Source: Shewanella sp. MR-4 (GTDB lineage Bacteria > Pseudomonadota > Gammaproteobacteria > Enterobacterales > Shewanellaceae). Taken from it: a stretch of 64,000 bases of DNA. Shown here piece by piece: positions 51,520 to 59,530 of this stretch. Every line of letters begins with the position of its first letter. The first letter of the stretch is position 1. The notes under the pieces are model-generated. The model was not told where the DNA came from, searched no databases, and was given only the letters and a program-made list of their open reading frames with translations. A program made the translations under genes and the position numbers. The DNA lies in contig NC_008321.1 of NCBI RefSeq assembly GCF_000014685.1, positions 2,353,001 to 2,417,000 on the forward strand. The letters run 5' to 3'.

Positions 51520-52713
51520 TTAAAGAACCTGGGCAATCGCTTTACAGATCACAGGCATATTGGTTTTGGTCATACCGGCAACACTAATACGGCCTGAGCC
51601 TACGATATAAATACCAAACTCGTCTTTCAAGCGTGCAACCTGCGCTTTGTTTAAACCAGAGAAGCTAAACATACCGTTTTGACGGGAAATAAAGCTAAAG
51701 TCCTGGGTGACGCCTTCATCCTTTAAGCTTTGGACGAACAGGGTACGCATCTCGGCGATACGCTCACGCATTTCGGTCAACTCTTGTACCCAAAGTGCTT
51801 TCAATGCCGCATCACTTAAAATGGTGCTAACGATTAACGCACCGTGTGCTGGTGGGTTTGAGTAATTAGCGCGGATAGTACGTTTCACTTGGCTAAAGGC
51901 ACGTACTGCTTCATCGGCATTTTGTGCAACCACAGTCACAGCACCGATACGCTCGTTATAAAGACCAAAGTTTTTAGAGAATGAGTTAGCCACTAACAAC
52001 TCAGGTACTTTTGCAGCCACTAAACGTAAACCTGCGGCATCTTCTTCAATCCCAGCACCAAAACCTTGGTAAGCAAAGTCAAACAATGGCACTAACTGTT
52101 TGTCTGCACACAGGTTAGCAACCAATTCCCATTGGGCTAAGGTCAAATCAATACCCGTTGGGTTATGGCAGCAGCCGTGCAGTAGAACAATGTCACCCGC
52201 CTGTGCATTGGCGAGATCAGTCATCATGCCATCGAAATCGATATCGTGAGCACTTGCATTGTAGTAACCGTATTCTTTAACCGTTAAACCTGCAGTTTCA
52301 AAAATATTCTGATGGTTCGCCCAAGTTGGGTTACTGACCCACACAGTGCGCGATGGCGTGTTGCGCAGTAGAAACTCGGCGGCAATACGCAGTGCACCAG
52401 TACCACCTGGCGCCTGAGCGGTCGCGGCACGGCCTGACGTCACAAGCGTACTGCCCTCGCCAAATAATAGCTCTTGTACCACGCGGTTATAGGTTTGAAC
52501 CCCTTCAATACCTAAATAGTTCTTGGTCTTCTCTTGCTCAAGCAATAGGGCTTCTGCTTTCTTCACTGACTGTAATACTGGAGTCTGCCCTGCTTCATCC
52601 TTATAAATGCCAACACCGAGGTTCACTTTATCTTGGCGTGGATCGGCCTTGAAGGTATCGGTTAAACCAAGGATGGGATCAGCGGGTGCGAGTACTACCT
52701 GAGAGAAAATCAT
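51520..52713 (-). CDS. Aspartate/aromatic amino acid aminotransferase (class I)
   Basis: PLP enzyme transferring amino groups between aspartate or aromatic amino acids and 2-oxoglutarate, 397 residues as in AspC/TyrB. PLP Lys in ANSFSKNFGLYNERIG, Asp/Tyr in PLFDFAYQGFG, NPTG in HGCCHNPTGIDLTLAQWE, and Arg in GSGRISVAG near the C-terminus. Aspartate versus aromatic preference cannot be read directly. ATG 52713 has AGGA upstream. Confidence 0.9.
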   Translation of the reverse strand: MIFSQVVLAPADPILGLTDTFKADPRQDKVNLGVGIYKDEAGQTPVLQSVKKAEALLLEQEKTKNYLGIEGVQTYNRVVQELLFGEGSTLVTSGRAATAQAPGGTGALRIAAEFLLRNTPSRTVWVSNPTWANHQNIFETAGLTVKEYGYYNASAHDIDFDGMMTDLANAQAGDIVLLHGCCHNPTGIDLTLAQWELVANLCADKQLVPLFDFAYQGFGAGIEEDAAGLRLVAAKVPELLVANSFSKNFGLYNERIGAVTVVAQNADEAVRAFSQVKRTIRANYSNPPAHGALIVSTILSDAALKALWVQELTEMRERIAEMRTLFVQSLKDEGVTQDFSFISRQNGMFSFSGLNKAQVARLKDEFGIYIVGSGRISVAGMTKTNMPVICKAIAQVL

Positions 52714-53006
52714 GACTACTTATCCTAAATGTTCACGTGTAGGGGAAATTCGGCTTATTTATACCACTGTCTTAAGAGGGGGAATAGCGCCTATTGCCGC
52801 ATCTTAAGGAAATAGTTTGCGTATTATGGATTGATTAAAATAAATAACAACTAAATGAGAGATCAATTGTCTTGAGGCTGAAATTTTTGATAATTGTGAT
52901 TTTTAAGAGGCTGATCACTATTTGTTTAAGGATTAATTTGTAGGGGTTAGAACGGGATTTGCGGCAATAAAAAAGGCCTAACATCTGTTAGGCCTTCTCT
53001 ATGTTA

Positions 53007-53093
53007 TGGTACCCGAGGCCAGACTTGAACTGGCACGCTGTTACCAGCGAGGGATTTTAAATCCCTTGTGTCTACCGATTCCACCACTCGGGC
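53007..53093 (-). tRNA. tRNA-Leu (UAA)
   Basis: 87 nt including encoded CCA. Acceptor GCCCGAG/CTCGGGT with a terminal G-U pair, D-loop GGTAGACAC, anticodon stem-loop GGATTTAAAATCC (anticodon TAA), long variable arm and TTCAAGTC T-loop. Last of a Gly-Cys-Leu cluster read on the minus strand. Confidence 0.95.
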
Positions 53094-53142
53094 AAACTCT
53101 TTATATTAACGACGGGAATCGTGTCATTAATACCTTAATCTA

Positions 53143-53216
53143 TGGAGGCGCGACCCGGAGTCGAACCGAGATCGACGGATTTGCAATCCGCAGCATAGCC
53201 ATTCTGCCATCGCGCC
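53143..53216 (-). tRNA. tRNA-Cys (GCA)
   Basis: 74 nt with CCA. Acceptor GGCGCGA/TCGCGCC, anticodon loop ATTGCAAAT and GGTTCGACTCC T-arm. Confidence 0.95.
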
Positions 53217-53239
53217 AGATTTCCAAACTCGTAAAGAGT

Positions 53240-53315
53240 TGGAGCGACATATCGGGTTCGAACCGATGACCTATACCTTGGCAAGGTATCGCTCTACCAA
53301 CTGAGCTAATGTCGC
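53240..53315 (-). tRNA. tRNA-Gly (GCC)
   Basis: 76 nt with CCA. Acceptor GCGACAT/ATGTCGC, D-arm AGCTCAGTTGGTAGAGC, anticodon loop CTTGCCAAG and GGTTCGAACCC T-arm. First of the cluster, equivalent to the glyW-cysT-leuZ arrangement of E. coli. 53316-53577 upstream holds the likely promoter and otherwise nothing recognised. Confidence 0.95.
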
Positions 53316-53577
53316 ATCGATGTCACAGCTTAATCAGCGATTAAGCTTAGGAGTTACGTTGCTACGCTTTCCCCTGACTGCGGATTGGCATTCTACCGAT
53401 TTAACATTCAGAGTCAATCAACAAATTTGAAATATTGCGCTTAGAAGCACTGTTTGCCCAATATTCAGCCACAGAAATAAAAACTTGCCGATGGAATAAT
53501 CAATTTGATGATTTTCTTTGCAACAACAAGAGCTGAAGTGATGTTATCCAGCCTTATCAACGCGCATCATGCCATAA

Positions 53578-53603
53578 AAAAAGCGCCCTACTGGACGCTT
53601 TTT
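53578..53603 (-). terminator. Terminator after gapB
   Basis: AAAAAGCG-C-CC, loop TACT, GG-A-CGCTTTTT: a stem with one mismatch followed on the minus strand by T-rich sequence. Confidence 0.75.
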
Positions 53604-53629
53604 CTTGGACGTTTTTATGTGCGTAGCGA

Positions 53630-55063
53630 TTATGCTGGCAGAGACAGAGTCGTCAGGCCTAACATCGTCTGCATCACACCGACTACTTGGCAGCTGTAAC
53701 CAAATTCGTTGTCATACCATACGTACAGAATGGCACGTTTACCTTCGGCGATAGTCGCTTGTGAATCAACCACACCCGCATAGCGAGAACCCACTAAATC
53801 GCTTGATACGATTTCAGTTGAGTCTGTGTAATCGATTTGATTCTGCAATGGTGATTGCAGCGCCGTGTCTTTCAAGTATTCGTTCAATTCGTCTTTGTTG
53901 GTCTCAGCATTGAGGTTCATGCTGATGATCGCCATAGATACGTTTGGTGTTGGCACGCGAATCGCGTTACCCGTCAGTTTACCCGCTAATACTGGCAGAG
54001 CTTTAGCTACGGCTTTAGCCGCGCCCGTTTCAGTGATCACCATGTTTAATGGTGCACTGCGACCACGACGGTCAGCACTGTGGTAGTTGTCGATCAGGTT
54101 TTGATCGTTCGTGTATGAGTGAATAGTCTCAACGTGACCATTCTCGATACCGTACTTGTCGTTTACCGCTTTCAGTACTGGTGTGATGGCGTTAGTGGTA
54201 CAGCTCGCCGCAGACACAATGATATCTTCTGCAGTGATGTCGCCTTCATTCACGCCGTAAACGATGTTCTTGATGGCGCCTTTTGCAGGTGCAGTCAGTA
54301 ACACTTTGCTGGCACCAGGGCTCTTCAAGTGTAAACCTAGGCCAGCTTCATCTTTCCAAATACCCGTGTTGTCTACCACTAAGGCATCTGTAATACCGTA
54401 TTTGGTGTAATCCACTTCATCTGGCGAGTTTGCGTAAATAACTTGGATATAAGTGCCGTTAGCGATGATAGCGTTGTTCTCTTCATCCACTTCAACTGAA
54501 CCGTTAAATGGACCATGAACAGAGTCACGACGCAGTAAGCTTGCGCGTTTTTCTAAATCGCCCTTCTTACCACCACGTAACACGATAGCGCGCAGTCTTA
54601 ACTTGTTGCTGCGGCCAGTACGTTCGATCAGTAAGCGCGCTAATAAGCGGCCAATACGACCAAAACCATACAACACTACATCACGCGGGGCGATATCATC
54701 AGCATGATCAATCGCTGCCGCTAATTCACGTGCCATATAGCTTTCAATTTCGTTGGTATCGGTATGTTCAGCCCAGTATTTAACGGCAAGCTTACCAATA
54801 TCCACTTTACATTGTTTAACAGCGAGTCTGCTTAAGGCTTGAACAAACGGGAAACTCTCGCGTAAACGTAATTTCTCGCCGACATGACGACGAACTAAAC
54901 GGTGCGCTTTAATAATCTCAATAGTAGAAGCATTGAGTAATGGCTTACCATAAACCACAACTTCGACGCCTTGGTTACGGTACAACTTGCCCAGCAAAGG
55001 TTGCATTGCCTCTGCCATTTCAAAACGTTCTTGCCAACTTTGTAGGTGTTTATCAGCGCTCAT
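53630..55063 (-). CDS. gapB: Glyceraldehyde-3-phosphate dehydrogenase, long form
   Basis: Interconverts glyceraldehyde 3-phosphate and 1,3-bisphosphoglycerate, 477 residues, about 140 longer than classical GapA. The extra N-terminus (about residues 1-125, helical, charged) precedes VVLYGFGRIGRLLARLL, the NAD site. Catalytic Cys in SAASCTTNAITPVLKAV, His in HSYTNDQNLIDNYHS, and WYDNEFGYSCQV. The long form is typical of Shewanella and Vibrio. A HexR-like site lies in the upstream region, and a second GAPDH gene is 1.3 kb away, so the two may serve opposite directions. Confidence 0.9.
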   Translation of the reverse strand: MSADKHLQSWQERFEMAEAMQPLLGKLYRNQGVEVVVYGKPLLNASTIEIIKAHRLVRRHVGEKLRLRESFPFVQALSRLAVKQCKVDIGKLAVKYWAEHTDTNEIESYMARELAAAIDHADDIAPRDVVLYGFGRIGRLLARLLIERTGRSNKLRLRAIVLRGGKKGDLEKRASLLRRDSVHGPFNGSVEVDEENNAIIANGTYIQVIYANSPDEVDYTKYGITDALVVDNTGIWKDEAGLGLHLKSPGASKVLLTAPAKGAIKNIVYGVNEGDITAEDIIVSAASCTTNAITPVLKAVNDKYGIENGHVETIHSYTNDQNLIDNYHSADRRGRSAPLNMVITETGAAKAVAKALPVLAGKLTGNAIRVPTPNVSMAIISMNLNAETNKDELNEYLKDTALQSPLQNQIDYTDSTEIVSSDLVGSRYAGVVDSQATIAEGKRAILYVWYDNEFGYSCQVVGVMQTMLGLTTLSLPA

Positions 55064-55230
55064 TTACAGATCCTTTATCTCACTTTTCAATAAAATATAT
55101 TGAAAGGTTTGAGTAACATGACGAAAAGACCAATAATCTTATGGAGGTTTTAGGGAAAACCCTGTGTTTTGGTCGGCGCCATTGTAATGAAAACTGACCC
55201 AGCTTGCCAGTAAGATATTTTCTGTAAATC

Positions 55231-55245
55231 TGTAATTTTATTAGA
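55231..55245. promoter_or_regulatory. HexR-like operator at the gapB promoter
   Basis: TGTAATTTTATTAGA agrees with the recalled HexR consensus TGTAATTAAATTACA at 12 of 15 positions. It lies 168-182 bp before gapB and 25 bp before the divergent DUF2989 gene. Confidence 0.45.
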
Positions 55246-55269
55246 GAAAATTGCATTTTGGAGCGTATT

Positions 55270-56160
55270 TTGAGACAAAATCTAGTAATAATTACATCAT
55301 TTACCCTCGCGATAAGCCTTTTCGGTTGTGATAATGGCCGAAATATCGAAACGATTTGTAAAAATAATCCTGAAATTTGTGCCGATTTGCATAAGGATGG
55401 ATGGTGTTTAACCGAGAAAACCCTGCTGATCCAGAGCCGATTCGACCTATTAGACAACAAAAATCCTACGGGTAAGCAACTTTACCAACAGTTAACTTAC
55501 CTTGAAGATTACAGCCGTTGTATTGAATTGGCCTCAGGGGTGCAACATATCATCCATACGAATCGCACAGCTGACCGAGCAAGAGCCTTTCGCCTAAGTA
55601 CAGAAAACCTCAGCCGTCTACAGGAAGAAACCCGCGAACGCCAAGACCCCTTTATGTCTTACTATCAATGGACACGTTTTGGTGACACCGATGCCTTAAA
55701 CCGACTATTAGCGCAAGAAAATGCCGGTGAAGTCACAGAGCCTTTTCTCCTTGCACAAATCGCCACCTATTACAGCAATCGAAATGCCATCAAAGCGCAA
55801 CAACTCTATCTTAAAGTGTTTGCAGAAATTCAATATGCCGACTTTGATCCCAACTGGTTGCTTGGGCTCGCCTCAGCCTATCGTCAAACCCAAGCGTTTG
55901 AAAAAACATATATGCTGACCAAAGCCAATTTACTACTTACGCAGCAGAAGTATTCTGAAGATAAGATGCTAGCCTTAATCGGTGGCGACAAGACGCTTGC
56001 GGCCAAATTAGATCAATACGCCCAGAACTTAATCGACGCGTTAGAAGATGGCCTCTATTCGACCAGTCCGGTTGCGCTCTGGCTTGCTCCGCCCCAGACG
56101 GAGGTCACACCGCCTGCGGCAACAACAACTGTCGAGCCAGAGAAGCCAAATTCGCCTTAA
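55270..56160 (+). CDS. DUF2989 family lipoprotein
   Basis: Predicted periplasmic lipoprotein, about 296 residues. Start TTG 55270 has GGAG 6 bases upstream; the TTG at 55258 is an alternative. Signal LVIITSFTLAISLFGC ends in a lipobox Cys. Then CKNNPEICADLHKDGWCLTEKTLLI with several Cys, helical TPR-like repeats (EPFLLAQIATYYSNRNAIKAQQLYLKVF), and a Pro/Thr/Ala-rich tail. The pattern resembles DUF2989; function unknown. Located between two GAPDH genes. Confidence 0.78.
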   Translation: MRQNLVIITSFTLAISLFGCDNGRNIETICKNNPEICADLHKDGWCLTEKTLLIQSRFDLLDNKNPTGKQLYQQLTYLEDYSRCIELASGVQHIIHTNRTADRARAFRLSTENLSRLQEETRERQDPFMSYYQWTRFGDTDALNRLLAQENAGEVTEPFLLAQIATYYSNRNAIKAQQLYLKVFAEIQYADFDPNWLLGLASAYRQTQAFEKTYMLTKANLLLTQQKYSEDKMLALIGGDKTLAAKLDQYAQNLIDALEDGLYSTSPVALWLAPPQTEVTPPAATTTVEPEKPNSP

Positions 56161-56324
56161 CTTGCGTTTTGAAGAACGTCGGCAAAATGTTTGCCACCTT
56201 GTAATTTTTTACCCAAATACAGCGCTGAAAATGGTGTTTTCGCGAGCAATGTAAAAAAAACACCTAATTTGTTAACCGAATCCCGGCAAAATTGCCGAAT
56301 TCACTTGACGATAGCTGTCAGTTT

Positions 56325-56339
56325 GGTAATTTTACTACC
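56325..56339. promoter_or_regulatory. HexR-like palindrome overlapping the gapA -10 region
   Basis: GGTAATTTTACTACC matches the recalled HexR consensus at 10 of 15 positions. A possible promoter has TTGACG (56305-56310) and TAATTT (56327-56332) 16 bases apart, so the site would overlap the -10. A separate palindrome CGGCAA-AA-TTGCCG lies at 56284-56297. Confidence 0.4.
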
Positions 56340-56372
56340 AGTTGAATTTTATAATCACCAGAGGGATATGAG

Positions 56373-57383
56373 ATGACTATCCGTGTAGCAATAAATGGTT
56401 ATGGCCGTATCGGTAGAAACGTATTACGCGCCCTGTATGAAAGCGAAAAAGCTTACCCAATCAAAATTGTTGCCATCAACGATTTAGGCGACGCTTCAAT
56501 CAACGCTCACCTGACAAAATACGATTCTGTACATGGTCGTTTCAATGCCAAAGTTGAGCATGATGCTGAAGCAATTTATGTCAACGGCGACAAGATCCTC
56601 ACCTTCCAAGAACGCGATCCAGGTAAATTACCTTGGGGCGACTTACAAGTTGACGTCGTGTTCGAATGTACTGGTATCTTCACTTCTAAAGAATCTGTAC
56701 AGCCACATTTAGCGGCGGGCGCGAAGAAAGTCATTATTTCTGCACCAGGTAAAAACGTTGATGCAACCGTCGTTTACGGTGTGAACAACAATGTATTGAC
56801 CGCGGATATGACTGTTATCTCTAACGCTTCATGTACCACTAACTGTTTAGCGCCTTTCGCTAAGCCGTTAAATGACGAAATTGGCATCGAATCCGGTCTG
56901 ATGACCACCATTCATGCTTACACCAACGATCAACGTTTATCTGACGTATACCACACAGATTTACGCCGTGCCCGCGCTGCAGCACTGTCAATGATCCCAA
57001 CTAAAACTGGCGCTGCCGCGGCAGTAGGTTTAGTTGTACCTGAATTACAAGGTAAATTCGATGGTTTAGCAGTACGTGTACCGACTGTTAACGTGTCTTT
57101 AGTGGATTTATCTTTCATTGCAGCACGTGATACCACTGTTGAAGAAGTTAACGCCATCATCGAACGTGCCGCTGCTGTTGCGCCTCTGAGCGAAGTGTTA
57201 GCGGTTAACAAAGAGCCACTGGTGTCTATCGACTTTAACCACAATGCGTTTTCATCTAACTTCGATGCGACTCAAACCCGCGTTAACGGCCGTTTAGTTA
57301 AAGTGATGGCATGGTACGATAACGAATGGGGCTTCAGTAACCGTATGTTGGACAACGCGGTTGCGCTGATGAACGCGAAGTAA
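56373..57383 (+). CDS. gapA: Glyceraldehyde-3-phosphate dehydrogenase, classical
   Basis: Glycolytic NAD-dependent GAPDH, 336 residues. NAD site INGYGRIGRNVLRAL, catalytic Cys in SNASCTTNCLAPFAKPLND, His in IHAYTNDQRLSDVYHTDLRRAR, and WYDNEWGFSNRMLDNAV. GAGGGA lies 6 bases before the ATG. Strong terminator follows. Codon use looks highly biased, in keeping with high expression. Confidence 0.97.
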   Translation: MTIRVAINGYGRIGRNVLRALYESEKAYPIKIVAINDLGDASINAHLTKYDSVHGRFNAKVEHDAEAIYVNGDKILTFQERDPGKLPWGDLQVDVVFECTGIFTSKESVQPHLAAGAKKVIISAPGKNVDATVVYGVNNNVLTADMTVISNASCTTNCLAPFAKPLNDEIGIESGLMTTIHAYTNDQRLSDVYHTDLRRARAAALSMIPTKTGAAAAVGLVVPELQGKFDGLAVRVPTVNVSLVDLSFIAARDTTVEEVNAIIERAAAVAPLSEVLAVNKEPLVSIDFNHNAFSSNFDATQTRVNGRLVKVMAWYDNEWGFSNRMLDNAVALMNAK

Positions 57384-57398
57384 TCATTCTTCTTTATC

Positions 57399-57427
57399 AA
57401 AAAGCCCCGCTCTTGCGGGGCTTTTTT
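57399..57427 (+). terminator. Terminator after gapA
   Basis: AAAAAGCCCCGC and complement around TCTT, 12-bp perfect stem with T-run. Confidence 0.95.
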
Positions 57428-57508
57428 TATACCGATTTCACGGCTCATTAATCCACTGTCGTTACCAATGCTCGCATTTCGCCGCTAACAACTGAATGTG
57501 GCGATACA

Positions 57509-58021
57509 TTAATTGATAATACCGCAGGCTACACGCGCACCGCCGCCACCTAAAGGCGCTGGGTGATCGGAATGGTTGTCGCCACCGGCATGGATCATGA
57601 TCGCATGGCCTTTAAGATCACCCATTTTTAAGCGCGGTGCCAGCACGGCCTGACTAGCTGCACCGTCTGCATCGACAAACAATGGTGGCAGATCGCCTAA
57701 ATGCCCTTCTCCCCATGGCGTGCCGTGGGCTTTTGTGGCGGCAGGATCATAGTGTCCACCTGCCGCGCCAGCAGGGACGATTTTTCCGTCCTTTTCCTTT
57801 GGATCACAGCTGCCGTTCTCATGTAGATGGAAACCATGTAATCCTGGCATTAAGCCTTTGAGTGATGGCGTAAATACCACTCCATACTGTGACTCTGAAA
57901 TGGTCACTTGACCGACACTTTCACCCACGCCCTTTTCGTTGACAAGATTCATTGGCACGCTCACGTCTGCAAATGCACTGGCAGCAGACATTGATGCAAG
58001 CAGTAACACGATGTTTTTCAT
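57509..58021 (-). CDS. sodC: Periplasmic Cu/Zn superoxide dismutase
   Basis: Dismutates superoxide in the periplasm, 170 residues. Signal MKNIVLLLASMSAASAFA, metal ligands in GLHGFHLHENGSCDP, GGHYDP, TPWGEGHLGDLPPLFVDADG and HAIMIHAGGDNHSDHPAPLGGGGARVACGII; the Cys pair forms the disulfide. ATG 58021 (GGAG 6 bases upstream) is preferred to the longer frame, which would put 50 residues before the signal peptide. Confidence 0.95.
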   Translation of the reverse strand: MKNIVLLLASMSAASAFADVSVPMNLVNEKGVGESVGQVTISESQYGVVFTPSLKGLMPGLHGFHLHENGSCDPKEKDGKIVPAGAAGGHYDPAATKAHGTPWGEGHLGDLPPLFVDADGAASQAVLAPRLKMGDLKGHAIMIHAGGDNHSDHPAPLGGGGARVACGIIN

Positions 58022-58257
58022 ACCCTTCTCCATGGTTATCTTATACAAAATTGCATGAACACAGCGCAATGAGTGAACTCTCCTACGCTTTGCTATATCA
58101 AATTTAGGCCAACAACACCGATCCAGTAAGTAAAAGAGCGTGAATTTCTTTAAATTGAAGCATATATGCATCTATGAAGAATGGCGTCTAAAAGCTAGCG
58201 CACCTTATTAAGCACATACTTAGCAGCTTAGCTGCTGATCAATTTGAACCGATACAA

Positions 58258-58283
58258 AAATCCCCGCCAAGTGGCAGGGATTT
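58258..58283 (-). terminator. Terminator after nadA
   Basis: AAATCCC-C-GCC, loop AAGT, GGC-A-GGGATTT: stem with one mismatch; T-rich on the minus-strand side. Confidence 0.8.
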
Positions 58284-58312
58284 CATTTTTCGTGAGTGTT
58301 ATGGACGCTTGA

Positions 58313-59386
58313 TTAAGCGTTGCCTTTCACTTTCATATTCAGTGTTTTAGCGAAATCGAGCATACGGGTCAGCGGGATTAAGGCTTTCACGCGTAAATCT
58401 TCATCGACAAAGATTTCGTGAGTCGTTTTGTCGCTGTCACTTAAAGACGCTTCAATCGCCTTTAAGCCGTTCATTGCCATCCAAGGACAGTGAGCACAGC
58501 TCTTACAGGTGGCACCATTACCGCCAGTAGGCGCTTCAATCAGTGTTTTACCCGGCGCCGCTTGTTGCATTTTGTAGAAAATACCGCGATCGGTCGCCAC
58601 AATAAAACGCTCATTAGCCATGGTTTGCGCAGCTTTAATCAACTGGCTGGTGGAGCCGACAGCATCCGCCATCGCCACCACACTCGCGGGTGACTCTGGG
58701 TGCACTAGAATAGCGGCATCGGGGTAAACACGCTTTAAATCACGCAGCGCATTGGCCTTAAACTCATCGTGAACGATACAGTCGCCCTGCCACATCAACA
58801 TCTCGGCGCCGGTTTGTTTGGCAATATAACTGCCTAAATGACGGTCTGGGCCCCAAATGATTTTTTTGCCTTCGCTGTCTAAGTGCTCAACGATTTCAAG
58901 GGCAATACTCGAGGTAACCACCCAATCGGCACGGGCTTTTACCGCCGCCGAAGTATTGGCATAAACGACCACGGTATGATCAGGATGCGCATCACAGAAG
59001 GCGCTGAATTTATCGATGGGGCAACCTAAGTCCAATGAACAGGTCGCCTCCAAGGTCGGCATCAGAATGGTTTTTTCTGGGCTTAAGATTTTGGCGGTTT
59101 CACCCATAAATTTCACCCCAGCGACAATTAACGTCTTGGCGGGATGATCGCGGCCAAAGCGCGCCATTTCGAGTGAGTCGGAAACACAACCGCCGGTTTC
59201 TTCGGCCAGCGCTTGAATTTCAGGGTCGGTATAATAATGGGCAACCAATACCGCATCTTTTTCAATCAGCAGCTGCTTGATACGTGCCTTGTAGTCCGCC
59301 TTTTCGGCATCGGACAGAGGAATTGGCTTAGGCGGAAACGGATAATCAATAGTTTCGATTGTTGGGGCAAATGGGCTGGGGCTCAT
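58313..59386 (-). CDS. nadA: Quinolinate synthase A
   Basis: Makes quinolinate from iminoaspartate and dihydroxyacetone phosphate for NAD synthesis, 357 residues. Fe-S cluster Cys are candidates in ATCSLDLGCP, WQGDCIVHDEF and ATCKSCAHCPWMAMNGL; AHYYTDPEIQALAEETGGCVSDSLEMARFG is the family N-terminus. Terminator at 58258. Confidence 0.95.
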   Translation of the reverse strand: MSPSPFAPTIETIDYPFPPKPIPLSDAEKADYKARIKQLLIEKDAVLVAHYYTDPEIQALAEETGGCVSDSLEMARFGRDHPAKTLIVAGVKFMGETAKILSPEKTILMPTLEATCSLDLGCPIDKFSAFCDAHPDHTVVVYANTSAAVKARADWVVTSSIALEIVEHLDSEGKKIIWGPDRHLGSYIAKQTGAEMLMWQGDCIVHDEFKANALRDLKRVYPDAAILVHPESPASVVAMADAVGSTSQLIKAAQTMANERFIVATDRGIFYKMQQAAPGKTLIEAPTGGNGATCKSCAHCPWMAMNGLKAIEASLSDSDKTTHEIFVDEDLRVKALIPLTRMLDFAKTLNMKVKGNA

Positions 59387-59466
59387 AACAAATCCATCAG
59401 GATAACAACGTTCGCGAATTATACGTAATTGGGATCAAAAGATTAACCCATTTATGGCCTGCGAAT

Positions 59467-59497
59467 AAAAAAGGACGCTAAATTGCGTCCTTTTTTG
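59467..59497 (-). terminator. Terminator after bkdB
   Basis: AAAAAAGGACGC and complement around TAAATT, 12-bp perfect stem with T/A runs. Confidence 0.93.
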
Positions 59498-59530
59498 CTG
59501 GATTGGCTGTAAGTATTGGCTGACAGCCGA

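Noticed and set aside
53006..53269. 87-codon + strand frame over the tRNA cluster
   Set aside because: It runs through tRNA-Leu and tRNA-Cys on the opposite strand; the RNA genes explain the conservation.
52935..53400. Possible CRISPR-like array from repeated short segments
   Set aside because: The repeats are the shared arms of three tRNA genes (Leu, Cys, Gly).
58022..58171. N-terminal extension of sodC by 50 residues
   Set aside because: It would place a charged stretch in front of a proper signal peptide, and GGAG is correctly spaced from the ATG at 58021.
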